From the NCBI GenBank assembly GCA_050949055.1, contig JBMNFA010000005.1:1-43476 (forward strand): a DNA stretch of 43,476 nucleotides. The letters are read 5' to 3'. Made by a program: the position numbers and the translations under genes. The DNA comes from JAEZJZ01 sp050949055 (GTDB taxonomy: Bacteria > Bacillota > UBA994 > UBA5500). Within the stretch, counting starts at the first letter, position 1; every line of letters starts with the position of its first letter. This document shows positions 1 through 7,326 of this stretch, piece by piece. Under the pieces are notes generated by a model. It was not told the origin of the DNA and made no database searches. It saw only the letters and a list, made by a program, of their open reading frames with translations.

Positions 1-99
1 TCGCTCGATATTCTCCTCCAGGAAGGCGAATACCTCGTCCGGCGTGCTCTCCGTCCGCAGGCGCTGCAATTGCTGACTCAGCGCACTATTACTCTCCAA
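1..99 (-). CDS. Partial hypothetical protein (N-terminal fragment)
   Basis: An open frame of 33 codons runs off the left edge. It starts at a TTG (97-99) preceded by a purine-rich GGGGGCGAAGG stretch, and an in-frame TGA lies seven codons upstream at 118-120. The peptide is hydrophilic and glutamate/glutamine rich, with LSQQLQRLR and DEVFAFLEENIE segments that look helical. No family can be named from so little sequence. It could equally be the remains of a broken gene, because there is no ATG and the reading frame upstream is closed. Confidence 0.3.
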   Translation of the reverse strand, partial: MESNSALSQQLQRLRTESTPDEVFAFLEENIER

Positions 100-382
100 T
101 ACCCTTCGCCCCCGTCGTCAGTGATAACGCTGCTTTTCTGCACATACCCTGCCAATCCCTTCCGCCAAAACAAATAGCTGAACCGGATAATAAAAAGGCC
201 CCAGCTGTGGTGACCGAGGGACTGGTTGGGACCACAGAAGAGGCCTGCATATGTTATTCTGGGCGCAGCGATCAACTCTATCAGGTCCTCAGCTACGGGG
301 TTTTGGGTTCTCCACTTACGTTCAGCATGACCGCCTGCGACGGTCTCTTGGCAATCTGGGACGGGTCTTTGGTCATAAAACA
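100..382. other. Intergenic region with an imperfect inverted repeat
   Basis: No convincing gene is visible. An imperfect hairpin spans 196-246: AGGCC at 196-200 pairs with GGCCT at 242-246 and CTGTGGT at 205-211 pairs with ACCACAG at 231-237. It could be the terminator or remnant of something small, but it has no clear T-tract. Confidence 0.4.
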
Positions 383-403
383 GAGGCAGCGCGAAGCTGC
401 CTC
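383..403 (-). terminator. Hairpin terminator after the M20 amidohydrolase
   Basis: GAGGCAGC (383-390) and GCTGCCTC (396-403) form a perfect 8-bp stem with a 5-base loop. Read on the minus strand it is followed by TGTTTTA. It lies 52 bases beyond the stop codon of the gene at 455-1645, so it probably ends that transcript. Confidence 0.6.
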
Positions 404-454
404 TTATTGTTTGATCCAGTCATGCTGCAATTGTCTGCTGTGGTTCAGCTAGGG

Positions 455-1645
455 CTACTGCTCGCGATACTCTGCCGGCACCTGCTCCCGATGATACTGC
501 TTGATCTTCTGCTGGAACTCGGGGCTGGCGAAGATGTCGATGGCCGTCATAGCCAGACCCTTGGCCCCCTTGATGCAGATCTCATCGGCGCGCTCGGACT
601 TGGAGGCCACCGTGAATTCAGCGTTATGGGAAGCCACGCCCCGCGGAGCAATCGCCAGATAGTCGTGGATAGCCGGCAGCTTGATGGAGACATTGCCCAC
701 GTCCGAGGAACCGTACATGCCGGTGGGGTTGGCGTATTCCATCTCCTCACCCAACACAGCCATGTTGTCCTTGAAGGCTTCGCACATCGGCAGGTTGGGG
801 TAGCGCTCGGCGTACATGCGATGGACATTGATCTCCACTTGGGCACCGGTGAGCTGGGCCGCGCTCTGGGCAGCTTGCGTCACCTTCTCGGACAGCTTCT
901 GCAGGTCGATCAACGTCTTGGCCCTCAGGCTGAAGGTGCATGCGGCTTCGCCCGGAATGATGTTGGCCGCCAGTCCGCCGTTGGTGATGATGCCGTTGAC
1001 GTTATCCTGCATCTCAAAGGTGGGACGCAGCATGTCGATGTGATTGAAGGTGCTGATCACTGCGTTCAGGGCGTTGATACCATGGCCCGGCGCAGAAGAG
1101 TGTACTGACCTGCCGATGAACTTGATGTCGATGCTGGTGGCTGCGCGGCCACCGCGGTTGATCAGCGACCGGCCCGATGACGGATGCATCATCAAGGCGA
1201 AGTCCACGTTGTCAAAGACGCCAGCTTCCAGCAGAATCACCTTGCCGCCGTCGGCTTCCTCTCCCGGCGTGCCGATGATGGACAGGGTCCCGTCAAAATC
1301 ATCCATCACCGCGCTGGCACCCAGGAACGCGCCCACTGCGCAGGTGGCAATCACGTTGTGGCCACAGGCGTGGCCGATGCCGGGCAGGGAATCGTACTCA
1401 GCCATGAAGGCTACGTGCGGGCCGGGTCCCTTGCCCTGTTTGGTGGCGATAAAGGCCGTGTCCAGCCCCCCGATACCCACCTCTACCTGGAAGCCCTGGC
1501 TGCGCAGCAGCTCGGCGATGAAAGCCACCGCCTTGTGCTCGGTGAGGGATGTCTCCGGGTTGGCATGGATGTTGTGTGAGAGAGTAAGCAGCTCTGTTTG
1601 CAGAGCATCAATGGTCTTCATTGCTTTTTCTTTCCACTGATTCAT
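455..1645 (-). CDS. M20-family amidohydrolase (AbgB/PM20D2-like)
   Basis: A 396-residue zinc amidohydrolase of the M20 family, close in type to aminobenzoyl-glutamate utilisation protein B and PM20D2. Such enzymes cleave N-acyl amino acids or dipeptide-like amides in the cytoplasm. Visible motifs are AEYDSLPGIGHACGHN (metal-binding Asp and His region), GTPGEEADGGK (catalytic Glu region) and the dimerisation-domain stretch VHSSAPGHGINA. There is no signal peptide. The start at 1645 is chosen because GGAGG lies 7 bases upstream; the frame is open further upstream to 1729 but without a good ribosome site. Length fits the family. It is transcribed alone or with the small ORF at 1650-1820. Substrate cannot be read from the sequence. 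Confidence 0.88.
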   Translation of the reverse strand: MNQWKEKAMKTIDALQTELLTLSHNIHANPETSLTEHKAVAFIAELLRSQGFQVEVGIGGLDTAFIATKQGKGPGPHVAFMAEYDSLPGIGHACGHNVIATCAVGAFLGASAVMDDFDGTLSIIGTPGEEADGGKVILLEAGVFDNVDFALMMHPSSGRSLINRGGRAATSIDIKFIGRSVHSSAPGHGINALNAVISTFNHIDMLRPTFEMQDNVNGIITNGGLAANIIPGEAACTFSLRAKTLIDLQKLSEKVTQAAQSAAQLTGAQVEINVHRMYAERYPNLPMCEAFKDNMAVLGEEMEYANPTGMYGSSDVGNVSIKLPAIHDYLAIAPRGVASHNAEFTVASKSERADEICIKGAKGLAMTAIDIFASPEFQQKIKQYHREQVPAEYREQ

Positions 1646-1649
1646 TTGT

Positions 1650-1820
1650 CTACCTCCTCCTATTAAATTGCTGTAAGCTTGCCTTCTTAAATATTCTGCA
1701 TTCATAGGCATTCCCCTGCCGCCTAGCAAAAGCGGTTATGTGGAAATCCCAAACCACTGCAGGGGCTTTTTGGTGCCGGGCTGACGCCTGGACAATTTCT
1801 AATTCAGCAACGTTGACCAT
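1650..1820 (-). CDS. Possible 56-residue small ORF in front of the amidohydrolase
   Basis: An ATG at 1820 is preceded by AGGAGG, only two bases away, which is closer than usual. The frame runs 56 codons and its TAG ends 4 bases before the amidohydrolase ATG; the AGG AGG AGG codons at its end carry the ribosome binding site of the next gene. The peptide has a basic C-terminus and resembles no family I know. The tight junction would allow translational coupling, but this could be chance. Confidence 0.25.
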   Translation of the reverse strand: MVNVAELEIVQASARHQKAPAVVWDFHITAFARRQGNAYECRIFKKASLQQFNRRR

Positions 1821-1842
1821 TGCCTCCTAATCGCAATAATGA

Positions 1843-1985
1843 GCGTTTCAACAAGCTGAGCACAGATTCCGCGAGAGCCTTGAGCATGCTAGCTGACGGT
1901 GCCAACAGACTTTTGGCTGCAATCGGAATGACGACCCTCGCGTTCTCAGCACTCCGAGAAATCCGCTGCCTGCGCCACACCGCCT
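1843..1985. repeat. Degenerate copy of the dispersed GCTTCGACAAGCTCAG repeat
   Basis: The segment GAGCGTTTCAACAAGCTGAG followed by CACAGATTCCGCGAGAG matches the elements at 4290-4395 and (inverted) 35880-35990. A second part around 1925-1960 (GGAATGACGACCCTCGCG, then TTCTCAGC) resembles the other end of those elements. It fills most of the gap between the divergent genes at 1645 and 2044, which otherwise shows nothing I can support. Confidence 0.45.
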
Positions 1986-2043
1986 TCCCCCTACTCCGTC
2001 CTGGAATGATATACTAATGGAAATCCCACCAACTGGAGGAACT

Positions 2044-3441
2044 ATGGCTATCCAGGACATCCTGCCTATCGTGATCCCTGGAGCGATCGTCCAGGTCCTG
2101 ATTCAGATATACTTCATCCGGCACTGCTGGCTGCACCCGCAGCTGAGCGTGCATCGGAAGAGGCTGATCATCTTGGCCATCGCTCTCTTCAACATCCCGG
2201 CGGCGGCTATCTACCTTTTGGCCACCAATCGCTCGAGGTTACACACCGAGGGCCTGAAGGACGCCGAAATCGACAACGACGTCCGCCAGGGCATATTCGT
2301 GCTGCTGTTGGTGGTCTACGAAGTGCTGTCGCTGCGCATCATAGCACTCAATTTGGGCAAACCGCGCTATCCCGTGATCATTGGCTTGTTAGCTGCCTGC
2401 TTCTTGTTGATGATCATCAACGGGTTACTGGTCAGCAAGCGGCAGCGGCTGCTCTATCATCTGCTGCCTGCGCTGCAGATCGGGTTGATTCTGCCCATCG
2501 AGTACCTGGATGCCAGCCATAGCGCCCAGTTCATCGTGCTGCTAGTGATCGCCGGGGTGATCACCAACTTCCCTCCGCGGCTGGCTCAGCTCTATTCCAT
2601 CGCAGCATTTGGAGGCTACTTCGCCGTCACCTTGACCACCGGCCTGACCCGCTATGGCGGCGTCACCAGTGAGACTGCGATCAGCTACGTCTACGCCAAC
2701 ACCCTGGTGTTCCTGCTGGTCTGGGCCGCATTCTACTCGCTAAAAAAGCAGCTGCTGGCTAATCAGCAACTGCAGACTGCGCTGCTCCAGCTGCGGAAAC
2801 AATCCCTGCAACTGGAGCAGATGAGCGCCATCGCCGAGCGAAATCGCATCGCCGGCGAGATCCACGACACGGTGGGACACGCCCTCACCAGTGCCCTGAT
2901 CTCCATCGAAGCCGGGCAGCAACTGCTGGATAGCGATCGGGAGGCTGCGCAAGAGAAGCTGGCCCTGGCTCGAGGACAAGTGCAACAAGGCCTGCAGGAT
3001 ATCCGTGACTCCGTCAGGGCTATCCAGGCGGGCAACCAGGGGGAGCGGGCTTTTCTGCCCCGGCTGCAGCAGCTGTTGCACGAGATTCGGCAGAACACCG
3101 GCCTCTACATCAGCGAGATTGTGGAACTGAAGACCACCCTGCTCCCCATTCAGCAGGATGTGTTGCTGCGGGCGATCAAAGAGTGCGCCACCAACAGCCT
3201 GAAGCATGGGCAGAGCACCGAGGCGGATCTGCTGTTGCAGGAATACCGCGGCGGCGTGCACCTCACCTTCAGGGATAACGGCCGGGGTGCTGATGCGAGG
3301 GCGCTGGGCATGGGGTTCGGACTGAGCAGCATGCGGCAGCGGGTGGAGAGCATCGGCGGCCAGCTGGCTGTGGAAAGCGAACCTGGAGAAGGGTTTGCCG
3401 TGCAGATATCCATACCCACGGGGACAGGCGGCGGACGCTGA
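2044..3441 (+). CDS. Sensor histidine kinase, NarL/DesK type (HisKA_3)
   Basis: A 465-residue membrane kinase. The N-terminal half has about seven hydrophobic segments with no large external loop, so it probably senses an intramembrane or envelope signal. The dimerisation and phosphoacceptor box is GEIHDTVGHAL with the likely phosphorylated His at residue 274. The ATPase domain shows an N-box with ECATNSLKHG, then RDNGRGAD and GFGLSSMRQRVESIGG, typical of the HisKA_3/HATPase_c class. The start at 2044 has TGGAGG four bases upstream; an in-frame ATG at 2017 lacks such a site. The gene is followed by its cognate regulator and then by an ABC exporter cassette, as in LiaSR or DesKR-like systems. 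The ligand is unknown. Confidence 0.9.
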   Translation: MAIQDILPIVIPGAIVQVLIQIYFIRHCWLHPQLSVHRKRLIILAIALFNIPAAAIYLLATNRSRLHTEGLKDAEIDNDVRQGIFVLLLVVYEVLSLRIIALNLGKPRYPVIIGLLAACFLLMIINGLLVSKRQRLLYHLLPALQIGLILPIEYLDASHSAQFIVLLVIAGVITNFPPRLAQLYSIAAFGGYFAVTLTTGLTRYGGVTSETAISYVYANTLVFLLVWAAFYSLKKQLLANQQLQTALLQLRKQSLQLEQMSAIAERNRIAGEIHDTVGHALTSALISIEAGQQLLDSDREAAQEKLALARGQVQQGLQDIRDSVRAIQAGNQGERAFLPRLQQLLHEIRQNTGLYISEIVELKTTLLPIQQDVLLRAIKECATNSLKHGQSTEADLLLQEYRGGVHLTFRDNGRGADARALGMGFGLSSMRQRVESIGGQLAVESEPGEGFAVQISIPTGTGGGR

Positions 3442-3499
3442 GGTCAGCCTAAGGGCAGGTACAGTGCCAATGGCAAGACCGCCGTTTACTGTCATGTTT

Positions 3500-3576
3500 G
3501 CTTTGTCATCCTAAGCACAGCGAGGGATCCCTAGAAATCTCAAAAGCGGGTTTTTGGAACCGTCCCCCAAAAACCC
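3500..3576 (+). promoter_or_regulatory. Hairpin just upstream of the response regulator ribosome site
   Basis: GGGTTTTTGG (3548-3557) and CCAAAAACCC (3567-3576) form a perfect 10-bp stem whose loop region contains the recurrent AACCGTCCC motif. It ends 6 bases before AGGAGG of the response regulator gene. It could modulate read-through or translation between kinase and regulator. The preceding stretch at about 3505-3540 (TTTGTCATCCTAAGCACAGC) resembles one end of the dispersed repeat. Confidence 0.4.
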
Positions 3577-3594
3577 AGTTAGGAGGAAAGCGAG

Positions 3595-4233
3595 ATGAGC
3601 GATCGTATACGGGTGCTGCTGGTGGATGACCAGACGATCATTCGCGATGGGCTGCGGGCTCTGCTGCAGGCGCAGCCCGATATTCAGGTGGTGGCTGAGG
3701 CAGGAAACGGGCAAGAAGCCCACCGACAGGCGCTGGAGCATCACCCCGACGTGGTGCTGATGGACATTCGCATGCCGATGATGGACGGGGTTGAGGCCAC
3801 GCGCCTGATCAAGCGGGACTGCCCCCAGACGGTGGTCATCGTCCTGACCACCTTCGACGACGTGGATTACATCATCCAGGCGATGACCCACGGCGCCGCC
3901 GGTTATCTGCTCAAAGACATCGGCAGCGAAAAGCTGATTCAGGCCATCCGAGATAGCCTGGAGGGCAATATCATCCTGCCGGGGCGAGTGGCTGCCAAGA
4001 TTACCTCGCAGCTGGCTTCCAGCTCGCCGCCCGATGTCACCTTAGACGACTTCACCGAGCGGGAAATGGAGATCATCCGCCTGCTGACCCAGGGCAGAAG
4101 CAACCGGGAGATCGCCGCCGAGCTGCACCTCTCCATCGGCACCGTAAAGAACTACATCAGCCAAATTTACGCCAAGATTGGCGTCAGCGACCGCAGCAAC
4201 GCCATCCTGTTCTTCCGCAAGCTCAGCTTCTAG
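3595..4233 (+). CDS. NarL/FixJ-family response regulator
   Basis: A 212-residue response regulator, the partner of the kinase that ends 153 bases upstream. The receiver domain (residues about 5-120) has the acidic pair D11/D12, the phosphoacceptor D57 in VVLMDIRMP, T87 region LTTF and K108 region LLKD. The C-terminal LuxR-type helix-turn-helix (about 148-212) contains FTEREMEIIRLL and SNREIAAELHLSIGTVKNYI. AGGAGG lies 6 bases before the ATG. It probably activates the downstream exporter cassette; a perfect 7-bp inverted repeat at 4548-4577 is a candidate binding site. Confidence 0.93.
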   Translation: MSDRIRVLLVDDQTIIRDGLRALLQAQPDIQVVAEAGNGQEAHRQALEHHPDVVLMDIRMPMMDGVEATRLIKRDCPQTVVIVLTTFDDVDYIIQAMTHGAAGYLLKDIGSEKLIQAIRDSLEGNIILPGRVAAKITSQLASSSPPDVTLDDFTEREMEIIRLLTQGRSNREIAAELHLSIGTVKNYISQIYAKIGVSDRSNAILFFRKLSF

Positions 4234-4279
4234 CACTGGGTTCTTGGGGACGGTTCGAGAGTACTGACAAACCGCCGCA

Positions 4280-4400
4280 GGCGGTCACTCTGAATGCTTC
4301 GACAAGCTCAGTATAGACTCCGTGAAGAGTCTATTCAGCCTGTAAATACGGGCTTTCGCAAGATTCTTCACTGCGCTCAGCATGACAAAACAGGGCTCCT
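4280..4400. repeat. Dispersed repeat element, best-preserved copy
   Basis: This stretch contains GAATGCTTCGACAAGCTCAG, then TATAGACTCCGTGAAGAGTC, and at its far end AGATTCTTCACTGCGCTCAG followed by CATGACA. The same arrangement appears inverted at 35880-35990 and in degraded form near 1843-1985. It lies in the 402-base gap between the regulator and the exporter cassette. Just before it, at 4240-4258, is GGTTCTTGGGGACGGTTC, another recurrent motif. No gene is seen in the gap. Confidence 0.6.
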
Positions 4401-4478
4401 TCAGTGGTTCGAACGGTTCGAAGAGGCCCACCATTTCTTGATGAGAAGATGAATGTGTGCATGGTTTGGTGAAACCGT

Positions 4479-4528
4479 GGGACGGGTACTTTGTCACGCT
4501 CTTCGGAACGGGACGAGGTGCCCGTCCC
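4479..4528. repeat. Inverted repeat GGGACGGGTAC / GTGCCCGTCCC
   Basis: Arms at 4479-4489 and 4518-4528 match at 10 of 11 positions, separated by 28 bases. It resembles the long hairpin at 13079-13130 and belongs to a loose family of GGGACG-bearing palindromes in this window. There is no T-tract in either direction, so it is not an obvious terminator. Confidence 0.45.
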
Positions 4529-4547
4529 CCTGTCTCTGCCACAGGAA

Positions 4548-4577
4548 AAGTGACCCACCGCATGACCGCAGTCACTT
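4548..4577 (+). promoter_or_regulatory. Candidate response-regulator operator
   Basis: AAGTGAC (4548-4554) and GTCACTT (4571-4577) form a perfect inverted repeat with a 16-base spacer. It overlaps the -35 side of the predicted promoter of the exporter cassette, in the position expected for an activator of the NarL/LiaR class. Assignment to the regulator at 3595-4233 is inference. Confidence 0.4.
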
Positions 4578-4605
4578 ATCACATGACCTCCCCTCCCTCT
4601 ACAAT
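4576..4605 (+). promoter_or_regulatory. Predicted sigma-A-type promoter of the exporter cassette
   Basis: TTATCA (4576-4581), an 18-base spacer and TACAAT (4600-4605) fit a housekeeping promoter reasonably. It ends 31 bases before the ATG of the PLDc_N gene. Confidence 0.4.
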
Positions 4606-4635
4606 CAAACTGTACTAACGAGGGAGGTGCCAACT

Positions 4636-4845
4636 ATGTTGGAATCAGTATTGACCAAAGAGCTGTTCCTGATGTTGCTGCCCCTAATCGCCATCCAAGT
4701 GGGGCTGGCGGTCTATTGCGCGGCGAAGATCTTCCGCGAAGGCGTGGAGAACCTGAACCAATGGGCCTGGCTGGCCATTTGCCTGTTCGTGAACCTACTC
4801 GGCCCGATAATCTTCCTCTTGGTGGGCAGAAAGAAGGATGTCTGA
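4636..4845 (+). CDS. Small PLDc_N membrane protein, YxlE-like
   Basis: A 69-residue protein with two transmembrane helices (about 8-30 and 41-63) and the signature NLLGPIIFLLVGRKK at its C-terminus, which is the PLDc_N domain (the membrane-anchoring part of cardiolipin synthases, here without any nuclease domain). In Bacillus subtilis the sigY operon has the same order: YxlE (PLDc_N), YxlF (ABC ATPase), YxlG (ABC-2 permease). Here too the next two genes are an ATPase and a permease, and the stop overlaps the next ATG by one base (TGATG). It is probably an accessory or regulatory membrane subunit of that transporter. GGGAGG lies 8 bases before the start. Confidence 0.85.
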   Translation: MLESVLTKELFLMLLPLIAIQVGLAVYCAAKIFREGVENLNQWAWLAICLFVNLLGPIIFLLVGRKKDV

Positions 4846-5765
4846 TGATCACGGTCAACAACTTGCACAAACGTTTCAAGAAATTCCAGGCGCTGAAAGG
4901 GATCGACCTCCAGGTAAGACCCGGGGAGGTATACGGCTTCATCGGCCAAAACGGGGCCGGAAAATCCACCACCATGAACATTCTGACCGGCCTTTCCCGC
5001 CCCACTGCGGGCCGGTGTCTGGTCAACGGCAAGGACATCTCCCGCATAACGCATCCCAGCGAATTGCACATTGGCTACCTACCAGAGAACCCGCAGTTCT
5101 ATCCCTGGATGACCGCCTACGAGACCCTGCAATACTTGGGCAACAGCGGGGCAGACAGAGTGAGCAACGCACGCATCCAACAGATGCTGGATTGGGTCGG
5201 ACTTGCCGCTGCCGCCCGTCGCCGCGTGGGCGGTTTCTCCCGCGGAATGAAACAGAGGTTGGGCATCGCCGCCGCGCTGATCCACGACGCAGAGTTGCTG
5301 ATCCTGGACGAACCCTCTTCCGCTCTGGACCCAGAAGGGCGCAGCGACGTGCTGCGGCTGATTCAAGAGCTGAAGCAAGTGGGCAAGACCGTCTTTTTTT
5401 CCACCCACATCCTCAGCGATGTGGAGCGGGTCTGCGACACGGTGGGAATTATCGCCGCGGGCAGAATGGTGCTGCAAAAGCCGCTGCAGGAACTGCTATC
5501 CGAGCACATCGCTCCCGTGTTCGACATCCAGCTGTTTACCCCGCCCAGTGTCGGCCTGGTGGACCAGCTGCGTCAGGTGCCCGAGGTGTTGCAGGTCGCG
5601 ACCAACGGCGACTCTCTAACCGTGACTGTTAAGGACGCCGCAGCCGCAGGCAAGCAGTTGCTTTGCTGGCTCTGTGAGCACGGCCTAACTGTGCGCCAGC
5701 TTTCTTTGCGCAAGCGGGACCTGGAACAAGTATTCATCAAGGAAGTGAACAGCGATGAGAGATAA
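4845..5765 (+). CDS. ABC transporter ATP-binding protein, YxlF/NatA type
   Basis: A 306-residue ATPase that energises the membrane protein encoded next. Walker A is GQNGAGKST (34-42), the signature is FSRGMKQRLGIA, Walker B is LLILDEPSSALDP and the switch histidine lies in FFSTHILSDVERV. The C-terminal 80 residues form the small extra domain found in the ABC-2 drug and antibiotic exporter subfamily (BcrA, NatA, YxlF). The start at 4845 overlaps the preceding stop; the frame is open further upstream but overlapping the PLDc_N gene. It overlaps the permease start by 11 bases, so the three products are likely made in fixed ratio. Substrate is unknown; export of an antibiotic or envelope-stress agent is a guess from the family. 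Confidence 0.93.
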   Translation: MITVNNLHKRFKKFQALKGIDLQVRPGEVYGFIGQNGAGKSTTMNILTGLSRPTAGRCLVNGKDISRITHPSELHIGYLPENPQFYPWMTAYETLQYLGNSGADRVSNARIQQMLDWVGLAAAARRRVGGFSRGMKQRLGIAAALIHDAELLILDEPSSALDPEGRSDVLRLIQELKQVGKTVFFSTHILSDVERVCDTVGIIAAGRMVLQKPLQELLSEHIAPVFDIQLFTPPSVGLVDQLRQVPEVLQVATNGDSLTVTVKDAAAAGKQLLCWLCEHGLTVRQLSLRKRDLEQVFIKEVNSDER

Positions 5766-6528
5766 CATCGGCAAAGAGATCCGCTACGGACTGCGCAGCA
5801 GCCGCTTCCTGATTTTGCTGGCCGGCTTCCTATTTTTCGCGCTACTGACGCCGGTGATGATGAAAGTGGTGTTGCCCCACATCCTGCAGAGCCAGTTTGC
5901 AGGTGCCGAGCAACAGGATTTGTCCGCCCTGCTGGAGATGAGTCAACTGGGCTGTATCCAGAGCTACATGGGCGACGTTCTTGAAATCGGAACTGTCATT
6001 GTGGCTTTCTCCCTCGGCGGGTTGTTAGCGCAGGAGATCAAGGACAATACCTTGGTACTCCCGCTCTGTTCAGGCAAGAGTTTTGGCGGCATCGTCGTAG
6101 CCAAGTTGGTAGTCTTTGGCACGATGCTCGTGCTCGCCCCCACCGTCGCCTTAGTCGTCGACTATCTCTACGCCGGGCTGTTGTTTTCCTTCGATCTGGG
6201 CATCGCGCCCATCATCCGCGCCGGCCTGCTGCAGGGAACTTACATGCTCTTCCTGCTAGCCTGCGTGTTAGCCTGGGGCTCACTGAGCAAGAAACCCATC
6301 GCCACCGGGTTCCTGACCATCGGCACCGCCTTTAGCCTGCATTTCCTGGGAAGCTGGTTGCGCCTGCATGCCTACCTGCCCTCCGGGCTGCTGGTGGAAG
6401 CGCAACAGCTGGGCGAGGCGGCTTCGTCGTCCTTGCCACAAACACTGCTGATCACCGCCGGCATCATCTTGGCGCTGACCGCAATCACAGTGCAGCGCAT
6501 GAAGACCATGGAGTGGAACGAACGGTAG
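5755..6528 (+). CDS. ABC-2 type permease, YxlG-like
   Basis: A 257-residue integral membrane protein with about six hydrophobic helices: one near residues 17-37, then a polar stretch of some 40 residues, then helices around 78-95, 115-150, 160-185, 185-205 and 225-245. This is the usual shape of ABC-2 permeases that pair with NatA/BcrA ATPases. Its start lies within the end of the ATPase gene. Together with the PLDc_N protein it forms a YxlEFG-like cassette, but placed beside a two-component system and not beside a sigma factor. No terminator with a good T-tract was seen between it and the LysM gene 67 bases on. Confidence 0.85.
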   Translation: MRDNIGKEIRYGLRSSRFLILLAGFLFFALLTPVMMKVVLPHILQSQFAGAEQQDLSALLEMSQLGCIQSYMGDVLEIGTVIVAFSLGGLLAQEIKDNTLVLPLCSGKSFGGIVVAKLVVFGTMLVLAPTVALVVDYLYAGLLFSFDLGIAPIIRAGLLQGTYMLFLLACVLAWGSLSKKPIATGFLTIGTAFSLHFLGSWLRLHAYLPSGLLVEAQQLGEAASSSLPQTLLITAGIILALTAITVQRMKTMEWNER

Positions 6529-6595
6529 TCTTTCGCTGGCTAGATATGTCATTTGCCTCCTGCCGCGCATAAGCTGACGGCAGGAGGTGTTGTTT

Positions 6596-7231
6596 ATGCA
6601 GCCAGCAGCACGCAATCCCCTCAACTGCCCTGCCGGGTTTCTGGGCAGATATCGCGTGGTCTCAGGAGACAGCATGTTCACTATCGCCAGCTTCTTTCGC
6701 CGCCCACTATCCGAGTTGATCCGGGCGAATCCGCACATCGTCGATCCCAGTCGGATACTCCCAGGAGATGTTCTGTGCGTTCCCGGGCAGATTCCCTACC
6801 CCTGCAGTGTACTGCTGCAGCCGGTCGGACAAGTTCCCACTGGAACTGAAGCGGTGGCACTGGTACATATCAGCTCCCAAGGCACTCAGGCGGTGACGGT
6901 GGCCGCCACCTTGCCTCCCCCGGGTTTCTGGGGCAACTTCGACATCTATCTAGCCGAGGTGATTGTCAGCCAGGATATGGGCGGGTTTGGCAATCAACTG
7001 TTCCCTACCCCGCTGGCACTGCCCACCTGGTCCGTCACCATCGACTTACCCACGGTCGTCTCACTGACGCCCACTGCCCTCGTGCGCATCTTGCCGTCCA
7101 ACTCCGAGACTGGCATCTCGGGGGAGGCTATCCTGCAAAATGACCTAGCCGCTTACTTGCGCGCCGATGCGTGTGACAAAAGATCCGTCCCTCCGTCACA
7201 CAGGCGCAGGCGTTTACGTCGCAGACGCTAG
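6596..7231 (+). CDS. LysM-domain protein with arginine-rich tail
   Basis: A 211-residue protein. Residues about 20-65 are a LysM domain (YRVVSGDSMFTIASFF, then ELIRANPHI and LPGDVLCVPG), which binds the glycan part of peptidoglycan or of spore cortex. The middle (about 75-195) is a beta-rich region without a recognised domain. The end is strikingly basic, HRRRRLRRRR. There is no classical signal peptide, as is common for LysM proteins of sporulating clostridia that have short CPxG-type linkers. AGGAGG lies 8 bases before the ATG; a GTG nine bases earlier overlaps the ribosome site and is rejected. A strong hairpin follows the gene. Confidence 0.85.
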   Translation: MQPAARNPLNCPAGFLGRYRVVSGDSMFTIASFFRRPLSELIRANPHIVDPSRILPGDVLCVPGQIPYPCSVLLQPVGQVPTGTEAVALVHISSQGTQAVTVAATLPPPGFWGNFDIYLAEVIVSQDMGGFGNQLFPTPLALPTWSVTIDLPTVVSLTPTALVRILPSNSETGISGEAILQNDLAAYLRADACDKRSVPPSHRRRRLRRRR

Positions 7232-7245
7232 CAACCAAGCTGAAA

Positions 7246-7285
7246 GGCCGCTCCAGAGCTTAACGTACTCTGAAGCGGCCCTTTT
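7246..7285 (+). terminator. Terminator between convergent lysM and tctA genes
   Basis: GGCCGCTCCAGAG (7246-7258) pairs with CTCTGAAGCGGCC (7268-7280), 12 of 13 bases, followed by CTTTTG on the plus strand. It lies between convergent genes and may serve both directions. Confidence 0.75.
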
Positions 7286-7326
7286 GTTCGTCAATCAATT
7301 GCTCAAGCCGTGACCTCCGCGTGAGT

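Noticed and set aside
2740..3495. Open frame on the minus strand opposite the kinase ATPase domain
   Set aside because: It overlaps conserved kinase motifs and has Leu/Gln-rich low-complexity composition without a ribosome site.
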